A DNA stretch of 64,000 bases from Rhizobium etli_C (GTDB taxonomy: Bacteria; Pseudomonadota; Alphaproteobacteria; Rhizobiales; Rhizobiaceae). The stretch lies in NCBI RefSeq assembly GCF_014198605.1, contig NZ_JACIHU010000002.1; one strand, 5' to 3'. Below the pieces are notes generated by a model, which was given only the letters and a program-made list of their open reading frames with translations, did not search any database and had not been told where the DNA came from. The translations under genes and the position numbers were made by a program. This document shows positions 26,336-34,271 of the stretch, piece after piece. Within the stretch, counting starts at the first letter, position 1, and every line of letters begins with the position of its first letter.

Positions 26336-26385
26336 TTAGATTGCGATCTAACTCTAAAACTGATATAGATGTCAAATGAAATCTA
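26336..26385. promoter_or_regulatory. Divergent promoters and operators of the efflux operon and TetR gene
   Basis: On the plus strand, TTGCGA (26341-26346) and TATAGA (26364-26369) with a 17-base spacer face the TetR gene. On the minus strand, TTGACA (26375-26370) points to the adaptor gene. A perfect palindrome TTAGAT-N4-ATCTAA covers 26336-26351. AGATGTC-N4-GAAATCT covers 26368-26385 and matches the two sites upstream of the SDR gene. Confidence 0.7.
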
Positions 26386-26398
26386 ATTGGAGGTCGCT

Positions 26399-26986
26399 AT
26401 GAGAGTCAGTCGTGCCCAAGCCGAGGCCAACCGCGAAACGGTGATCAATGTCGCAAGCCGGCTCTTTCGGGAGCATGGTTTCGACGGCATCGGGCTGAAA
26501 GATCTGATGAAAGGTGCCGGCCTCACGCAAGGCGGATTTTACAAACAGTTCCAATCGAAAGACGATCTTGCGGCGCTGGCATCCGGGCGAGCGATGGAGA
26601 GTGCAATTCGCCGGTGGTCGAGGGTTGCCGCCGGAAGCAGCGATCCCTTCGGCGCGGTTGTCGGCATGTATCTCTCGACAGGGCACCAGGAAGAGAAAGG
26701 CGATGGTTGCCCCCTGGCCGCGCTCGGGTCCGACGCGGCGCGTCAGAGCGAGGAGGTGCGCGCTCCGTTCCAGAATGGCATCGAAGCGCATCTTCGGATC
26801 CTCGACGAATTGATCCCGGCGTCGGACGGCACGAAACAATACGATAAAGCCATGATCGTGCTTTCCCTCATGGTCGGCGCCGTAACCATCTCTCGCATCA
26901 TGACCGATCAGGCCATGTCGGAACGATTGCTGGAAACCGCCGCCGATGCGGTCAAGCGCATCGCGGGCGACACGGACGAAGAATGA
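26399..26986 (+). CDS. TetR family regulator, divergent to the RND operon
   Basis: The 195-residue protein carries the TetR helix-turn-helix (GLKDLMKGAGLTQGGFYKQF, about 31-50) in the AcrR/NemR-like form with FYKQFQSKDDLA. The C-terminal half contains GCPLAALGSD, a Cys-bearing pattern found in NemR-type electrophile sensors. Start ATG 26399 has GGAGG five bases upstream. It is the best candidate to bind the AGATKTC operators at this promoter and before the SDR gene; whether Cys modification triggers it is inference. Confidence 0.9.
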   Translation: MRVSRAQAEANRETVINVASRLFREHGFDGIGLKDLMKGAGLTQGGFYKQFQSKDDLAALASGRAMESAIRRWSRVAAGSSDPFGAVVGMYLSTGHQEEKGDGCPLAALGSDAARQSEEVRAPFQNGIEAHLRILDELIPASDGTKQYDKAMIVLSLMVGAVTISRIMTDQAMSERLLETAADAVKRIAGDTDEE

Positions 26987-27008
26987 GTTTTCGGTTGTGA
27001 CGAGGAGC

Positions 27009-27082
27009 TGGAGCGGGTGAAGGGAATCGAACCCTCGTATTCAGCTTGGGAAGCTGCTGCTCTACCATTGAGCTACACCCGC
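27009..27082 (-). tRNA. tRNA-Gly (anticodon CCC)
   Basis: On the minus strand GCGGGTG (27082-27076) pairs with CACCCGC near the 3' end. The D arm is GCTC...GAGC, the anticodon loop TTCCCAA gives CCC, and the T arm has GGTTCGATTCC. The sequence ends in an encoded CCA, for a total of 74 bases. It reads GGG codons. Confidence 0.97.
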
Positions 27083-27140
27083 GATGCGCTGAGATTTCCA
27101 ACAGATGGGGGCCGCTGTCAAGTCGGCTCAGCGCAGCCCG

Positions 27141-28235
27141 TCAGATGCGGAAGTGCTTCGAGAGTTTGAGGCCCTGGGCCTGGTAGTTGGAGCCGAGGCC
27201 GGAGCCGTAGAGGCTGGCGGGCTTTTCCTGCATGTGTTCGTAGACCAGGCGGCCGACGATCTGGCCGTCTTCGAGGATGAAGGGCACTTCGTGGCTGCGC
27301 ACTTCGAGCACGGCGCGGCTGCCGCGCCCGCCGGCAGGCGCATGGCCGAAGCCGGGATCGAAGAAGCCGGCGTAGTGGACGCGGAACTCGCCGACCAGCG
27401 GATCGAACGGGGTCATCTCGGCGGCATAATCCGGCGGCACATGCACAGCCTCGCGCGAAACGAGGATATAGAACTCGTCGGGATCGAGGATCAGCTCGTT
27501 GCGGCCGCGGCTATAGAGCGGCTCCCAGAAATCGAAGATGTCGTGCTGGTCCTTCTCGTCGACATCGACGACGGCGGTGTGGTGCTTGCCGCGGTAGCCG
27601 ATCAGGCCGTCCTTGTCGCCGCTGAGATCGATCGACAGCGCGATGCCGCCGCCCGATACGTTCGGCTGCTTGCTGGCGACCAGCGTCTCGCTTTCATGCA
27701 GCTTCAACAGTTCCGGCTCGCCGAGCACGGACTGGCCGACGCGGAAGCGGATCTGCGACAGGCGCGAGCCGCGGCGCACGACGATCGGGAAGGTGCGCGG
27801 GCTGATTTCGAGATAGAGCGGGCCGGAATAGCCTGGTGGAATCTTGTCGAATTCCTGGGCGTAATCGGTGATGACGCGGGTGAAGATATCGAGACGGCCG
27901 GTCGAGCTCTTCGGATTGGCCGAGGCCGACATGTCGGCCGGCAGCGCCAAGCTCTCCATCAGCGGCACAATGTAAACGCAGCCGGTTTCGAGCACCGCGC
28001 CCTGGGACAGATCGATCACGTGCAGGCTGAGGCGATCGAGCTTGTCCGACACCAGATGCGAGGGACCGGGCATGAAGGAGGCGCGCACGCGAAAGGCCTT
28101 GGACCCCAAGCGCAGGTCCAGACTTGCCGGCTGGATCTGATCGCGGTCCAGCTCCCGCTCGGAGTTAAGACGCCCCGTTTCAAACAGCGCTGCGATCGCG
28201 CGGTCCGCCAGAATTCCAGTTTCGCGAGCCATCAT
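27141..28235 (-). CDS. dcd: 2'-deoxycytidine 5'-triphosphate deaminase (tandem-domain form)
   Basis: The 364-residue protein has two dUTPase-like halves, roughly twice the length of the enteric Dcd. The first carries QIQPASLDLRLG and the Ser-rich NPKSSTGRLDIF nucleotide-site segment; the second repeats the pattern with the DEFYILVSREAV and GFGHAPAGGRGSRAVLEV strands. It supplies dUTP for thymidylate synthesis by deaminating dCTP. This long form is common in alphaproteobacteria. Two adjacent ATGs (28235, 28232) follow a weak GGGG site. It is divergent from metZ. Confidence 0.9.
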   Translation of the reverse strand: MMARETGILADRAIAALFETGRLNSERELDRDQIQPASLDLRLGSKAFRVRASFMPGPSHLVSDKLDRLSLHVIDLSQGAVLETGCVYIVPLMESLALPADMSASANPKSSTGRLDIFTRVITDYAQEFDKIPPGYSGPLYLEISPRTFPIVVRRGSRLSQIRFRVGQSVLGEPELLKLHESETLVASKQPNVSGGGIALSIDLSGDKDGLIGYRGKHHTAVVDVDEKDQHDIFDFWEPLYSRGRNELILDPDEFYILVSREAVHVPPDYAAEMTPFDPLVGEFRVHYAGFFDPGFGHAPAGGRGSRAVLEVRSHEVPFILEDGQIVGRLVYEHMQEKPASLYGSGLGSNYQAQGLKLSKHFRI

Positions 28236-28277
28236 GCCCCATCCATCTTTTGCGCCGACAAAACCAAATACGGGGAA

Positions 28278-28306
28278 TTGACGCAAGCAGCTAACAGCAG
28301 TATTGC
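28278..28306 (+). promoter_or_regulatory. Promoter of the SAM-II riboswitch/metZ unit
   Basis: TTGACG at 28278-28283 and TATTGC at 28301-28306 are separated by 17 bases. Transcription would start about 28313, right at the first base of the riboswitch aptamer, which supports the assignment. Confidence 0.65.
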
Positions 28307-28313
28307 AGATTTA

Positions 28314-28370
28314 TCCCGTGGTGATTTGGCCGGTCGGCTTGCAGCCACGTTAAACAAGTGGCTAAAAAGA
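28314..28370 (+). promoter_or_regulatory. SAM-II riboswitch aptamer
   Basis: The segment carries the conserved SAM-II blocks in order: GTGGTGATTTGGCCGG, CTTGCAGCCACG, TTAAACAAG and GGCTAAA. The GCCAC/GTGGC pairing and the A-rich strand of the pseudoknot are recognisable. SAM-II RNAs in alphaproteobacteria control methionine genes and lower expression when S-adenosylmethionine is plentiful. The downstream gene is metZ, as expected. Confidence 0.93.
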
Positions 28371-28411
28371 CCGGGTTATGAAACCGGTCTGCTTTTGCGG
28401 CCGGTTTTTTT
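28368..28411 (+). terminator. Riboswitch expression platform: alternative hairpins and terminator
   Basis: AGACCGG (28368-28374) can pair with CCGGTCT (28384-28390). The overlapping ACCGG (28383-28387) can instead pair with CCGGT (28401-28405), with an inner GC-TTTT-GC loop and a T run at 28405-28411. The two stems exclude each other, so the second is a terminator and the first its competitor. The first stem begins at the 3' edge of the aptamer. Confidence 0.75.
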
Positions 28412-28430
28412 GTTATTTGAAGGTGATGGC

Positions 28431-29615
28431 ATGAGCAAGACCTGGCGCCCGGCAACCCAACTCGTCCATGGCGGCACGCTGCGTTCGCAATATGGCGAGA
28501 CGTCCGAGGCAATCTATCTCACGCAGGGCTTCGTCTATGACACCTCCGAGGCGGCCGAAGCCCGCTTCAAGGGCGAGACCGACGGTTATATCTACGCCCG
28601 CTACGGCAGCCCGACCAACGACATGTTCGAAAAGCGCATGTGCATGCTCGAAGGCGCGGAAGACGCCCGCGCCACCGCCTCCGGCATGGCGGCGGTCAGT
28701 GCGGCGATCCTCTGCCAGGTCAAGGCGGGCGACCATATCGTTGCCGCGCGCGCCCTCTTCGGCTCCTGCCGCTGGGTTGTGGAAACATTGGCGCCGAAAT
28801 ACGGCATCGAATGCACGCTGGTCGACGGCCGCGACCTCAAGAACTGGGAAGAGGCGATCCGGCCGAACACCAAGGTGTTCTTCCTGGAAAGCCCGACCAA
28901 CCCGACGCTCGAGGTCGTCGATATCGCCGGTGTAGCAAAACTCGCCAACCAGGTCGGCGCCAAGGTCGTCGTCGACAACGTCTTTGCCACACCGCTCTTC
29001 CAGAAGCCGTTGGAACTCGGCGCTCATATCGTCGTCTATTCCGCCACCAAGCATATCGACGGCCAGGGCCGGTGCCTCGGCGGCGTCGTGCTCGCCGACA
29101 AGGCCTGGATCGACGAGAACCTGCACGACTATTTCCGCCATACCGGCCCGGCCATGTCGCCGTTCAACGCCTGGACGCTGCTGAAGGGCATCGAGACGCT
29201 GCCGCTGCGTGTGAAACAGCAGACGCAGAATGCCGCAAAAATCGCCGATTTCCTGGCCGAGCAGAACAAGGTCGCCAAGGTGATCTATCCCGGCCGCAAG
29301 GACCATCCGCAGGCCGACATCATCGCCAGGCAGATGACCGGCGGCTCGACCCTCGTCGCCTTCGAGCTGAAGGGCGGCAAGGAGGCGGCCTTCGCGCTGC
29401 AGAACGCGCTTGAGATCATCAAGATCTCCAACAATCTCGGCGACAGCAAGAGCCTGATCACCCATCCGGCGACCACGACCCACAAGAACCTGACGGAAGA
29501 GGCGCGCGCCGAACTCGGCATCTCGCCGGGCACCGTTCGTCTTTCGGCCGGCATCGAGGATACCGACGACCTGATCGAGGATTTCGCCAAGGCGCTTGCC
29601 AAGGTCTCGGCCTGA
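28431..29615 (+). CDS. metZ: O-succinylhomoserine sulfhydrylase
   Basis: The 394-residue PLP enzyme of the Cys/Met metabolism family makes homocysteine directly from O-succinylhomoserine and sulfide. The PLP lysine is K207 in SATKHIDGQGR. YIYARYGSPTND, ATASGMAAV and ESPTNPTLEVVD are also typical, and the QGR after the lysine motif favours MetZ over cystathionine lyases. ATG 28431 follows GAAGGTGATG. A frame open back to 27105 runs antisense to dcd and is not coding. It is controlled by the SAM-II riboswitch. Confidence 0.95.
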   Translation: MSKTWRPATQLVHGGTLRSQYGETSEAIYLTQGFVYDTSEAAEARFKGETDGYIYARYGSPTNDMFEKRMCMLEGAEDARATASGMAAVSAAILCQVKAGDHIVAARALFGSCRWVVETLAPKYGIECTLVDGRDLKNWEEAIRPNTKVFFLESPTNPTLEVVDIAGVAKLANQVGAKVVVDNVFATPLFQKPLELGAHIVVYSATKHIDGQGRCLGGVVLADKAWIDENLHDYFRHTGPAMSPFNAWTLLKGIETLPLRVKQQTQNAAKIADFLAEQNKVAKVIYPGRKDHPQADIIARQMTGGSTLVAFELKGGKEAAFALQNALEIIKISNNLGDSKSLITHPATTTHKNLTEEARAELGISPGTVRLSAGIEDTDDLIEDFAKALAKVSA

Positions 29616-29626
29616 TCGACAACATT

Positions 29627-29654
29627 GGCGGCCGAGCCTCCGGGTTCGGCCGCC
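29627..29654 (+). terminator. Strong hairpin after metZ
   Basis: GGCGGCCGA and TCGGCCGCC form a 9-base-pair stem 12 bases after the metZ stop. No T run follows, so it may stabilise the 3' end or work with Rho instead of acting as a classical terminator. Confidence 0.5.
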
Positions 29655-29808
29655 CCGGCTCTGCCAAGTAGAATAATACTGACAATTAGGCTTAACGATC
29701 GAAAACCATGCGATCACGGCTGTTTCATCGCCGATCAACGTTCCGTTTCTTGACGGATAGGGCCTTCTTATAAGATACGGGTAACATATCTTGACTAAGG
29801 TGCAAGGC

Positions 29809-30201
29809 ATGTATCGCGCCCTCACTAGAGATATCGAAGTCGTCGTCGAACCATTCTATCTGGAGGAGCAATCCGATCCGGAAGACGATCGCTATGTCTG
29901 GGGTTACCGGATTGTCATCAGCAACAATTCCGGCGTCGCCGTTCGCCTCATCAACCGCTACTGGAACATCACCGACCAGAACGGCGTGGTGGACGAGGTG
30001 ACCGGCCCCGGCGTCGTCGGCGAACAGCCCCGGCTCAGCCCCGGCGACACCTACGAATATTCCTCCGGCTGCCCGCTCGATACGCCCTCCGGGCTGATGT
30101 TCGGCCATTACCAGATGGAAACGGACGAAGGCGAACTGTTCGACGTCGACATCCCCGCCTTCTCGCTGGATTCACCGGGGCTGCTGCGCGTGCTCAATTG
30201 A
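29809..30201 (+). CDS. apaG: ApaG family protein
   Basis: The 130-residue protein matches ApaG (a fibronectin-III-like fold). It shows YLEEQSDPEDDRYVWGYRI, LINRYWNITDQNG, VVGEQPRLSPGDTYEYSSGCPL and GHYQM. ApaG has been linked to Co/Mg efflux in enterics, but the mechanism is unproven. Start ATG 29809 has AAGGTG upstream; TTG 29791 is less likely. It follows metZ, as is common in rhizobia, but after about 190 bases, so it probably has its own promoter. Confidence 0.93.
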   Translation: MYRALTRDIEVVVEPFYLEEQSDPEDDRYVWGYRIVISNNSGVAVRLINRYWNITDQNGVVDEVTGPGVVGEQPRLSPGDTYEYSSGCPLDTPSGLMFGHYQMETDEGELFDVDIPAFSLDSPGLLRVLN

Positions 30202-30245
30202 GCGCGCAGGTTCGCGGTCGCTTCGTCAGTGCGAACACGAACGCT

Positions 30246-30506
30246 GTGCTTGCCGCATGGGTCCTCTGGTCAAGCCCGAGGACGACGGAGGGTGGGGACA
30301 ACGACCGGCAAGAGGCGAGAGGTCGGGAGCAAATTCATCGAAAGTGCGCAGCGGTTTTGTTGGACCTGAGGTTTGCTTGACGTGCTTCTCACGCAAAATC
30401 GCTTGCGCATTTTGCTGGAATTCCGAGACGTCCCGCCTCTTGCCGCTCGTTTCTCCCCACTCTCCGTCGTCCTCGGGCTTGACCCGAGGACCCATGCGGC
30501 AAGCAC
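30246..30506. repeat. Large inverted repeat, about 260 bases
   Basis: The left arm, 30249-30298 (CTTGCCGCATGGGTCCTC ... CGAGGACGACGGAG), is mirrored by the right arm at about 30455-30505. An inner pair, CCGGCAAGAGGCG and CGCCTCTTGCCG, extends the stem. The RNA or single strand could fold as one long cruciform. It fills most of the 413-base gap between apaG and hslO; no gene is apparent. Confidence 0.7.
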
Positions 30507-30614
30507 GGCGTGTGGATGCGGCCGGCTGCGGTCGGATGCAGCCTTCCAGTCAGTACCAACATGGATGCTGCACCCGCGGTCGCGAACCCTGGGGCTGCCC
30601 AGTCATCAATCTAC

Positions 30615-31607
30615 CTATTCAGCCGGCTGAAGCTCGACCGGCTCGAAGCGGTAGGTGGTCGAGCAGAATTCGCACGTCACGGCGATCTCGCCGTTTTCCT
30701 GGCTTTCCTCGATTTCCTCGGCCGAAAAGCCCTTCAGCACGCCCTTGATCTTGTCGCGCGAACAGCTACAGCGGTCGAAGACGGCGCGCGGTTCGTAGAC
30801 GCGCACGCCGCGCTCGTGGAACAGCCGGAACAACAGACGCTCGGTGCCGACAAGCGGGTCAGTCAACTCGTCGGCGTCGATGGTCTCGACCAGTGAGCGG
30901 GCTTCGACCCAGGCGTCGTCCTCGCCATGCGGGCGGTCGCCGTTGTCGCCGTCGCCGCCGTGGAGATCTGGGTGGCGCATGCGCTCGGGCGCTTCGGGCA
31001 GGAATTGGGCGACGAGGCCGCCGGCCCGCCAGCGATGGCGCGGCTTGCCGGCATCGTCGCGATCGAAGAGTTCGGCCGCGGCAAGGCGTACGCGCGTCGG
31101 GATCTGTTCCGACTGGCGGAAATAGACACCGGCAATCTCCTCGAGCGAGGTGCCGTCAAGCGCGACAATGCCCTGATAGGGCTGCGTGAACTTGCCCTGG
31201 TCGATGGTGAAGGCGAGCACCCCGTTGCCGAGCAGCTGTTCCGGCTCGGTTTCGCCCGCTTCAACCGCCTTGGCAAGCAGCGCCTGATCGAAACGGGCAT
31301 AGGCGCGGACATTTTCCGGCGTCGAGAAATCGGCGACGAGAAGATCGACCGGGCCATCGCCCTTGGTCTGCACCGTGAACTTGCCGTCGAATTTCAGCGA
31401 GGTGCCGAGCAGCACCGTCAGCACGACGACTTCGGCAAGCAGCCGGGCGACAGGCGCGGGATAATGATGGCGCTCGAGGATCGCATCGAGCATCGGGCCG
31501 AGCTGGACGGCGCGGCCGCGCACATCCAGACCCTCCACCTGGAAAGGGACGACATGGTCATCGCCGGCGAAATCGAACTGGCCGAGGGCGGCTGCAGCTT
31601 CTGCCAT
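30615..31607 (-). CDS. hslO: Redox-regulated chaperone Hsp33
   Basis: The 330-residue protein is Hsp33, a holdase activated by oxidation. The redox switch is intact: DRCSCSRDKI followed by TCEFCSTTY near the C-terminus, i.e. the CxC and CxxC zinc ligands. The length is a little above the E. coli protein because of a charged, His/Asp/Gly-rich insert near residues 213-235 (HGGDGDNGDRPHGEDD). ATG 31607 follows AGGAG; the GTG at 31616 is too close to it. It is downstream of argF by 89 bases, probably in the same operon. Confidence 0.94.
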   Translation of the reverse strand: MAEAAAALGQFDFAGDDHVVPFQVEGLDVRGRAVQLGPMLDAILERHHYPAPVARLLAEVVVLTVLLGTSLKFDGKFTVQTKGDGPVDLLVADFSTPENVRAYARFDQALLAKAVEAGETEPEQLLGNGVLAFTIDQGKFTQPYQGIVALDGTSLEEIAGVYFRQSEQIPTRVRLAAAELFDRDDAGKPRHRWRAGGLVAQFLPEAPERMRHPDLHGGDGDNGDRPHGEDDAWVEARSLVETIDADELTDPLVGTERLLFRLFHERGVRVYEPRAVFDRCSCSRDKIKGVLKGFSAEEIEESQENGEIAVTCEFCSTTYRFEPVELQPAE

Positions 31608-31696
31608 GGCTTTCACTCCTAGTTTTCAAGCGATGAGCAAGGGTGCCCTTCGCTCGCGCGGCCGCGCGTTGTTCGCGCGCGGCGTCCGATTATGGT

Positions 31697-32611
31697 TCAG
31701 ATCGCGCCCAGGCACCAAGCAAGAATCGACTTCTGCGCGTGAAGACGGTTTTCCGCTTCATCGAAGACCACGGATTGCGGGCCGTCGATCACCTCATCCG
31801 TCACTTCCTCGCCGCGATGGGCAGGCAGGCAATGCATGAACAATGCATCCCTGCCGGCCTTGGCCATCAAGGCCGCATTGACCTGATAAGGCTGAAAGAC
31901 GTTGTGACCCCGGGCCCGATGTTCCTGATTCATGGAGACCCAGGTATCGGTCACCACGCAATCGACGCCTTCGACCGCACGGTCGGCATCATGGCAGAGC
32001 ATGATTTCGGCGCCCTCATTGCGGGCCCAGTTCAGATAGTGATCCTTGGGCTCCGAACCAAGGGGTACGGCCATGTTCATGCGGTAGCCGAAACGCGCGG
32101 CCCCCTCGACCAGCGAATGCAGCACATTGTTGCCGTCGCCGGTCCAGGCGATGGTCTTACCCTTGATCGGGCCGCGATGCTCTTCGTAGGTCATGATGTC
32201 GGCCATGATCTGGCAGGGATGGGTATCATCCGTCAGCGCATTGATCACGGGCACCGTCGCATGCTCGGCAAGCTCCAGCAGGCGCGAGTGCTCGGTGGTG
32301 CGGATCATGATCGCATCGACATAACGCGATAGCACCTTGGCGGTGTCGCCGATCGTCTCGGCGCGGCCGAGCTGCATTTCGGTGCCGGACAAAAACAGCG
32401 TTTCACCGCCGAGCTGGCGCATGCCGACGTCGAAGGAGACACGGGTGCGCGTCGACGGCTTCTCGAAGATCATCGCCAGCATCTTGCCGGCGAGCGGCTT
32501 GTCGCCCTGGCCTGCCTTGAAGGCCTGCTTGCGGGAAAGCGCATCGTTCATGATGGTTCTGAGGTCGGCAGATGTGACGGCCGAAAGATCGAGGAAATGT
32601 TTAGGAGCCAT
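31697..32611 (-). CDS. argF: Ornithine carbamoyltransferase (anabolic)
   Basis: The 304-residue enzyme makes citrulline from ornithine and carbamoyl phosphate in arginine synthesis. All signature segments are present: STRTR at 53-57 for carbamoyl phosphate, HPCQ at 131-134, a DTWVSM ornithine-site segment at 222-227 and HCLP at 260-263. It follows argD by 36 bases with TTAGGAG-like spacing to ATG 32611, forming argD-argF(-hslO). Confidence 0.97.
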   Translation of the reverse strand: MAPKHFLDLSAVTSADLRTIMNDALSRKQAFKAGQGDKPLAGKMLAMIFEKPSTRTRVSFDVGMRQLGGETLFLSGTEMQLGRAETIGDTAKVLSRYVDAIMIRTTEHSRLLELAEHATVPVINALTDDTHPCQIMADIMTYEEHRGPIKGKTIAWTGDGNNVLHSLVEGAARFGYRMNMAVPLGSEPKDHYLNWARNEGAEIMLCHDADRAVEGVDCVVTDTWVSMNQEHRARGHNVFQPYQVNAALMAKAGRDALFMHCLPAHRGEEVTDEVIDGPQSVVFDEAENRLHAQKSILAWCLGAI

Positions 32612-32647
32612 GTTCTTACCTGTCGTGCGCCCGTAGGCGCAATCCCT

Positions 32648-33847
32648 TCAAGCCGTCTTCTTGACCTTGGCGGCGCGGATGCTCTCGGCGGCGCGCTCGA
32701 GGCGGGAGAGACCCTCGCGGGCTTCCTCGGCGGTGACGACGAGCGGCGGAAGAAGGCGGATGACGTTGTCGCCGGCCGGCACGCCGAGCAGATGCGCGGC
32801 GCGGATCGCCTGCAGCAGTTCGGCCGAGGGGACGGCCGCCTTGACGCCGAGCAGCAGGCCTTCGCCCCTGATATCCTCGATCACATCGGGATAACGGTCC
32901 TTGAGCGAGGCCAGCCCCTGACGGAAGACCAGCGCCACGTCGCGCACATGTTCCAGGAAGCCGTCGGCGAGAATGACATCGAGCACGGCACTGCCGACGG
33001 CCATGGCCAGCGGATTGCCGCCATAGGTGGAACCATGGGTGCCGACCTTCATGCCGGAGGCGGCCTCTGCGGTGGCAAGGCAGGCGCCGAGCGGGAAGCC
33101 GCCGCCGATGCCCTTGGCGACAGCCATGATGTCGGGCGTGATGCCAGACCACTCATGGGCGAAGAGCTTGCCGGTGCGGCCAACCCCGGTCTGGACCTCG
33201 TCGAGGATCAGCAGCAGGCCTTTCTCGTCGCAGATCTGGCGCAGCGCCTTCATGAACTCGGCCGTGGCGGGACGCACGCCGCCCTCGCCCTGCACCGGTT
33301 CGATGAGGATTGCCGCCGTCGCATCGGTGATGGCGGCCCGCACCGCTTCGATGTCGCCGAACGGCACCTGATCGAAACCCGGCGTCTTGGGGCCGAAGCC
33401 TTCGAGATATTTCTCCTGGCCGCCGGCGGCGATCGTCGCAAGCGTGCGCCCATGGAAGGCACCTTCGAAGGTGATGACATGGAAGCGCTCGGGATGGCCC
33501 TTGGAAAACTGATAGCGGCGCGCCGTCTTGATCGCGCATTCGAGCGCCTCGGCACCCGAATTGGTGAAGAACACCTTGTCGGCGAAGGTGGCGTCCGTCA
33601 GCCGTTTGGCCAGCCGCTCCTGGCCGGGGATCTCATAGATGTTGGAGAGGTGCCAGACCTTGTCGGCCTGCTCCTTCAAGGCGGCGACCACATGCGGATT
33701 GCCGTGGCCGACGGAGGTGACGGCGACGCCGGCGCCGAAATCGAGATAACGCTCGCCGCTCTCGGTGATCAACCATACGCCCTCGCCTCGCTCGAACCGC
33801 AGCGGGGCACGAGAATAGGTGTCATAAAGCGGCGCGGCTTCGGCCAT
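32648..33847 (-). CDS. argD: Acetylornithine aminotransferase
   Basis: The 399-residue class III aminotransferase converts N-acetylglutamate semialdehyde to N-acetylornithine. Visible PLP features are NSGAEALECAIK, FHGRT, LDEVQTGVGRTG at 215-226 and the Schiff-base lysine K245 in MAVAKGIGGG. It may also serve as succinyldiaminopimelate aminotransferase, as in other bacteria. It is the first gene of the arginine operon, with a promoter about 90-125 bases upstream. Confidence 0.95.
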   Translation of the reverse strand: MAEAAPLYDTYSRAPLRFERGEGVWLITESGERYLDFGAGVAVTSVGHGNPHVVAALKEQADKVWHLSNIYEIPGQERLAKRLTDATFADKVFFTNSGAEALECAIKTARRYQFSKGHPERFHVITFEGAFHGRTLATIAAGGQEKYLEGFGPKTPGFDQVPFGDIEAVRAAITDATAAILIEPVQGEGGVRPATAEFMKALRQICDEKGLLLILDEVQTGVGRTGKLFAHEWSGITPDIMAVAKGIGGGFPLGACLATAEAASGMKVGTHGSTYGGNPLAMAVGSAVLDVILADGFLEHVRDVALVFRQGLASLKDRYPDVIEDIRGEGLLLGVKAAVPSAELLQAIRAAHLLGVPAGDNVIRLLPPLVVTAEEAREGLSRLERAAESIRAAKVKKTA

Positions 33848-33911
33848 GGCGCGGGTCTCCCGATCAGTGTTGTCAAGCGCGGACTCCGGCTAAGGAAACC
33901 GGGCCCGAAAA

Positions 33912-33972
33912 ATCAAAAATGCCGCCTTTCGGCGGCGATCGGTACTATTTCCTTTTCGCGCTGCAATGTCAA
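33912..33972 (-). promoter_or_regulatory. argD promoter with a terminator-like hairpin at the transcript start
   Basis: On the minus strand, TTGACA (33972-33967) and AATAGT (33949-33944) are 17 bases apart. Transcription would start near 33937. The first transcribed bases form the hairpin GCCGCC-GAAA-GGCGGC (33936-33921), followed by ATTTTTGATTTTT. The hairpin could cap the 5' end, or act as an attenuator. Confidence 0.6.
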
Positions 33973-34088
33973 CAAAACTGCGCCCTTAGCGGATGCAGCA
34001 AGCTTGTACAGCGGCATTTTCAGCCTTCAACAGGCATTATTGCAGAAATGACACGCAGAGGCAGCAAGTTGGGGAAAACTCGGAATTC

Positions 34089-34238
34089 GATTCATCCGGA
34101 TTCCCGCGACTCTTGTCACGGAGTCAGCCTCACACTAGGTTAAAGTTCAATTACTAGACTGCATGCGGCGGAACTAGTCACCAAAATTGATCAAGCGTTT
34201 CTTGTTTCGGAGGCTTCCGGGACAACGGTGAGGGATTC
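34089..34238 (+). promoter_or_regulatory. gcrA upstream region: five GANTC sites and a CtrA-like box
   Basis: CcrM methylation sites GANTC occur at 34089, 34099, 34108 and 34121 (four in 37 bases) and again at 34234. TTAA (34140-34143), seven bases, TTAC (34151-34154) matches seven of eight positions of the CtrA box TTAA-N7-TTAA. In Caulobacter, CtrA represses gcrA. The density of sites suggests cell-cycle control here. Confidence 0.6.
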
Positions 34239-34271
34239 TGCCATCACCAACGCAAAAGGTGGAGACAGGGC

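Noticed and set aside
27105..28430. Upstream extension of metZ in the same frame
   Set aside because: It would pass antisense through dcd and through the SAM-II riboswitch. The real start is ATG 28431 with its own ribosome site.
32597..34051. 484-codon plus-strand frame opposite argD
   Set aside because: Antisense shadow; argD is complete with PLP lysine and conserved blocks on the minus strand.
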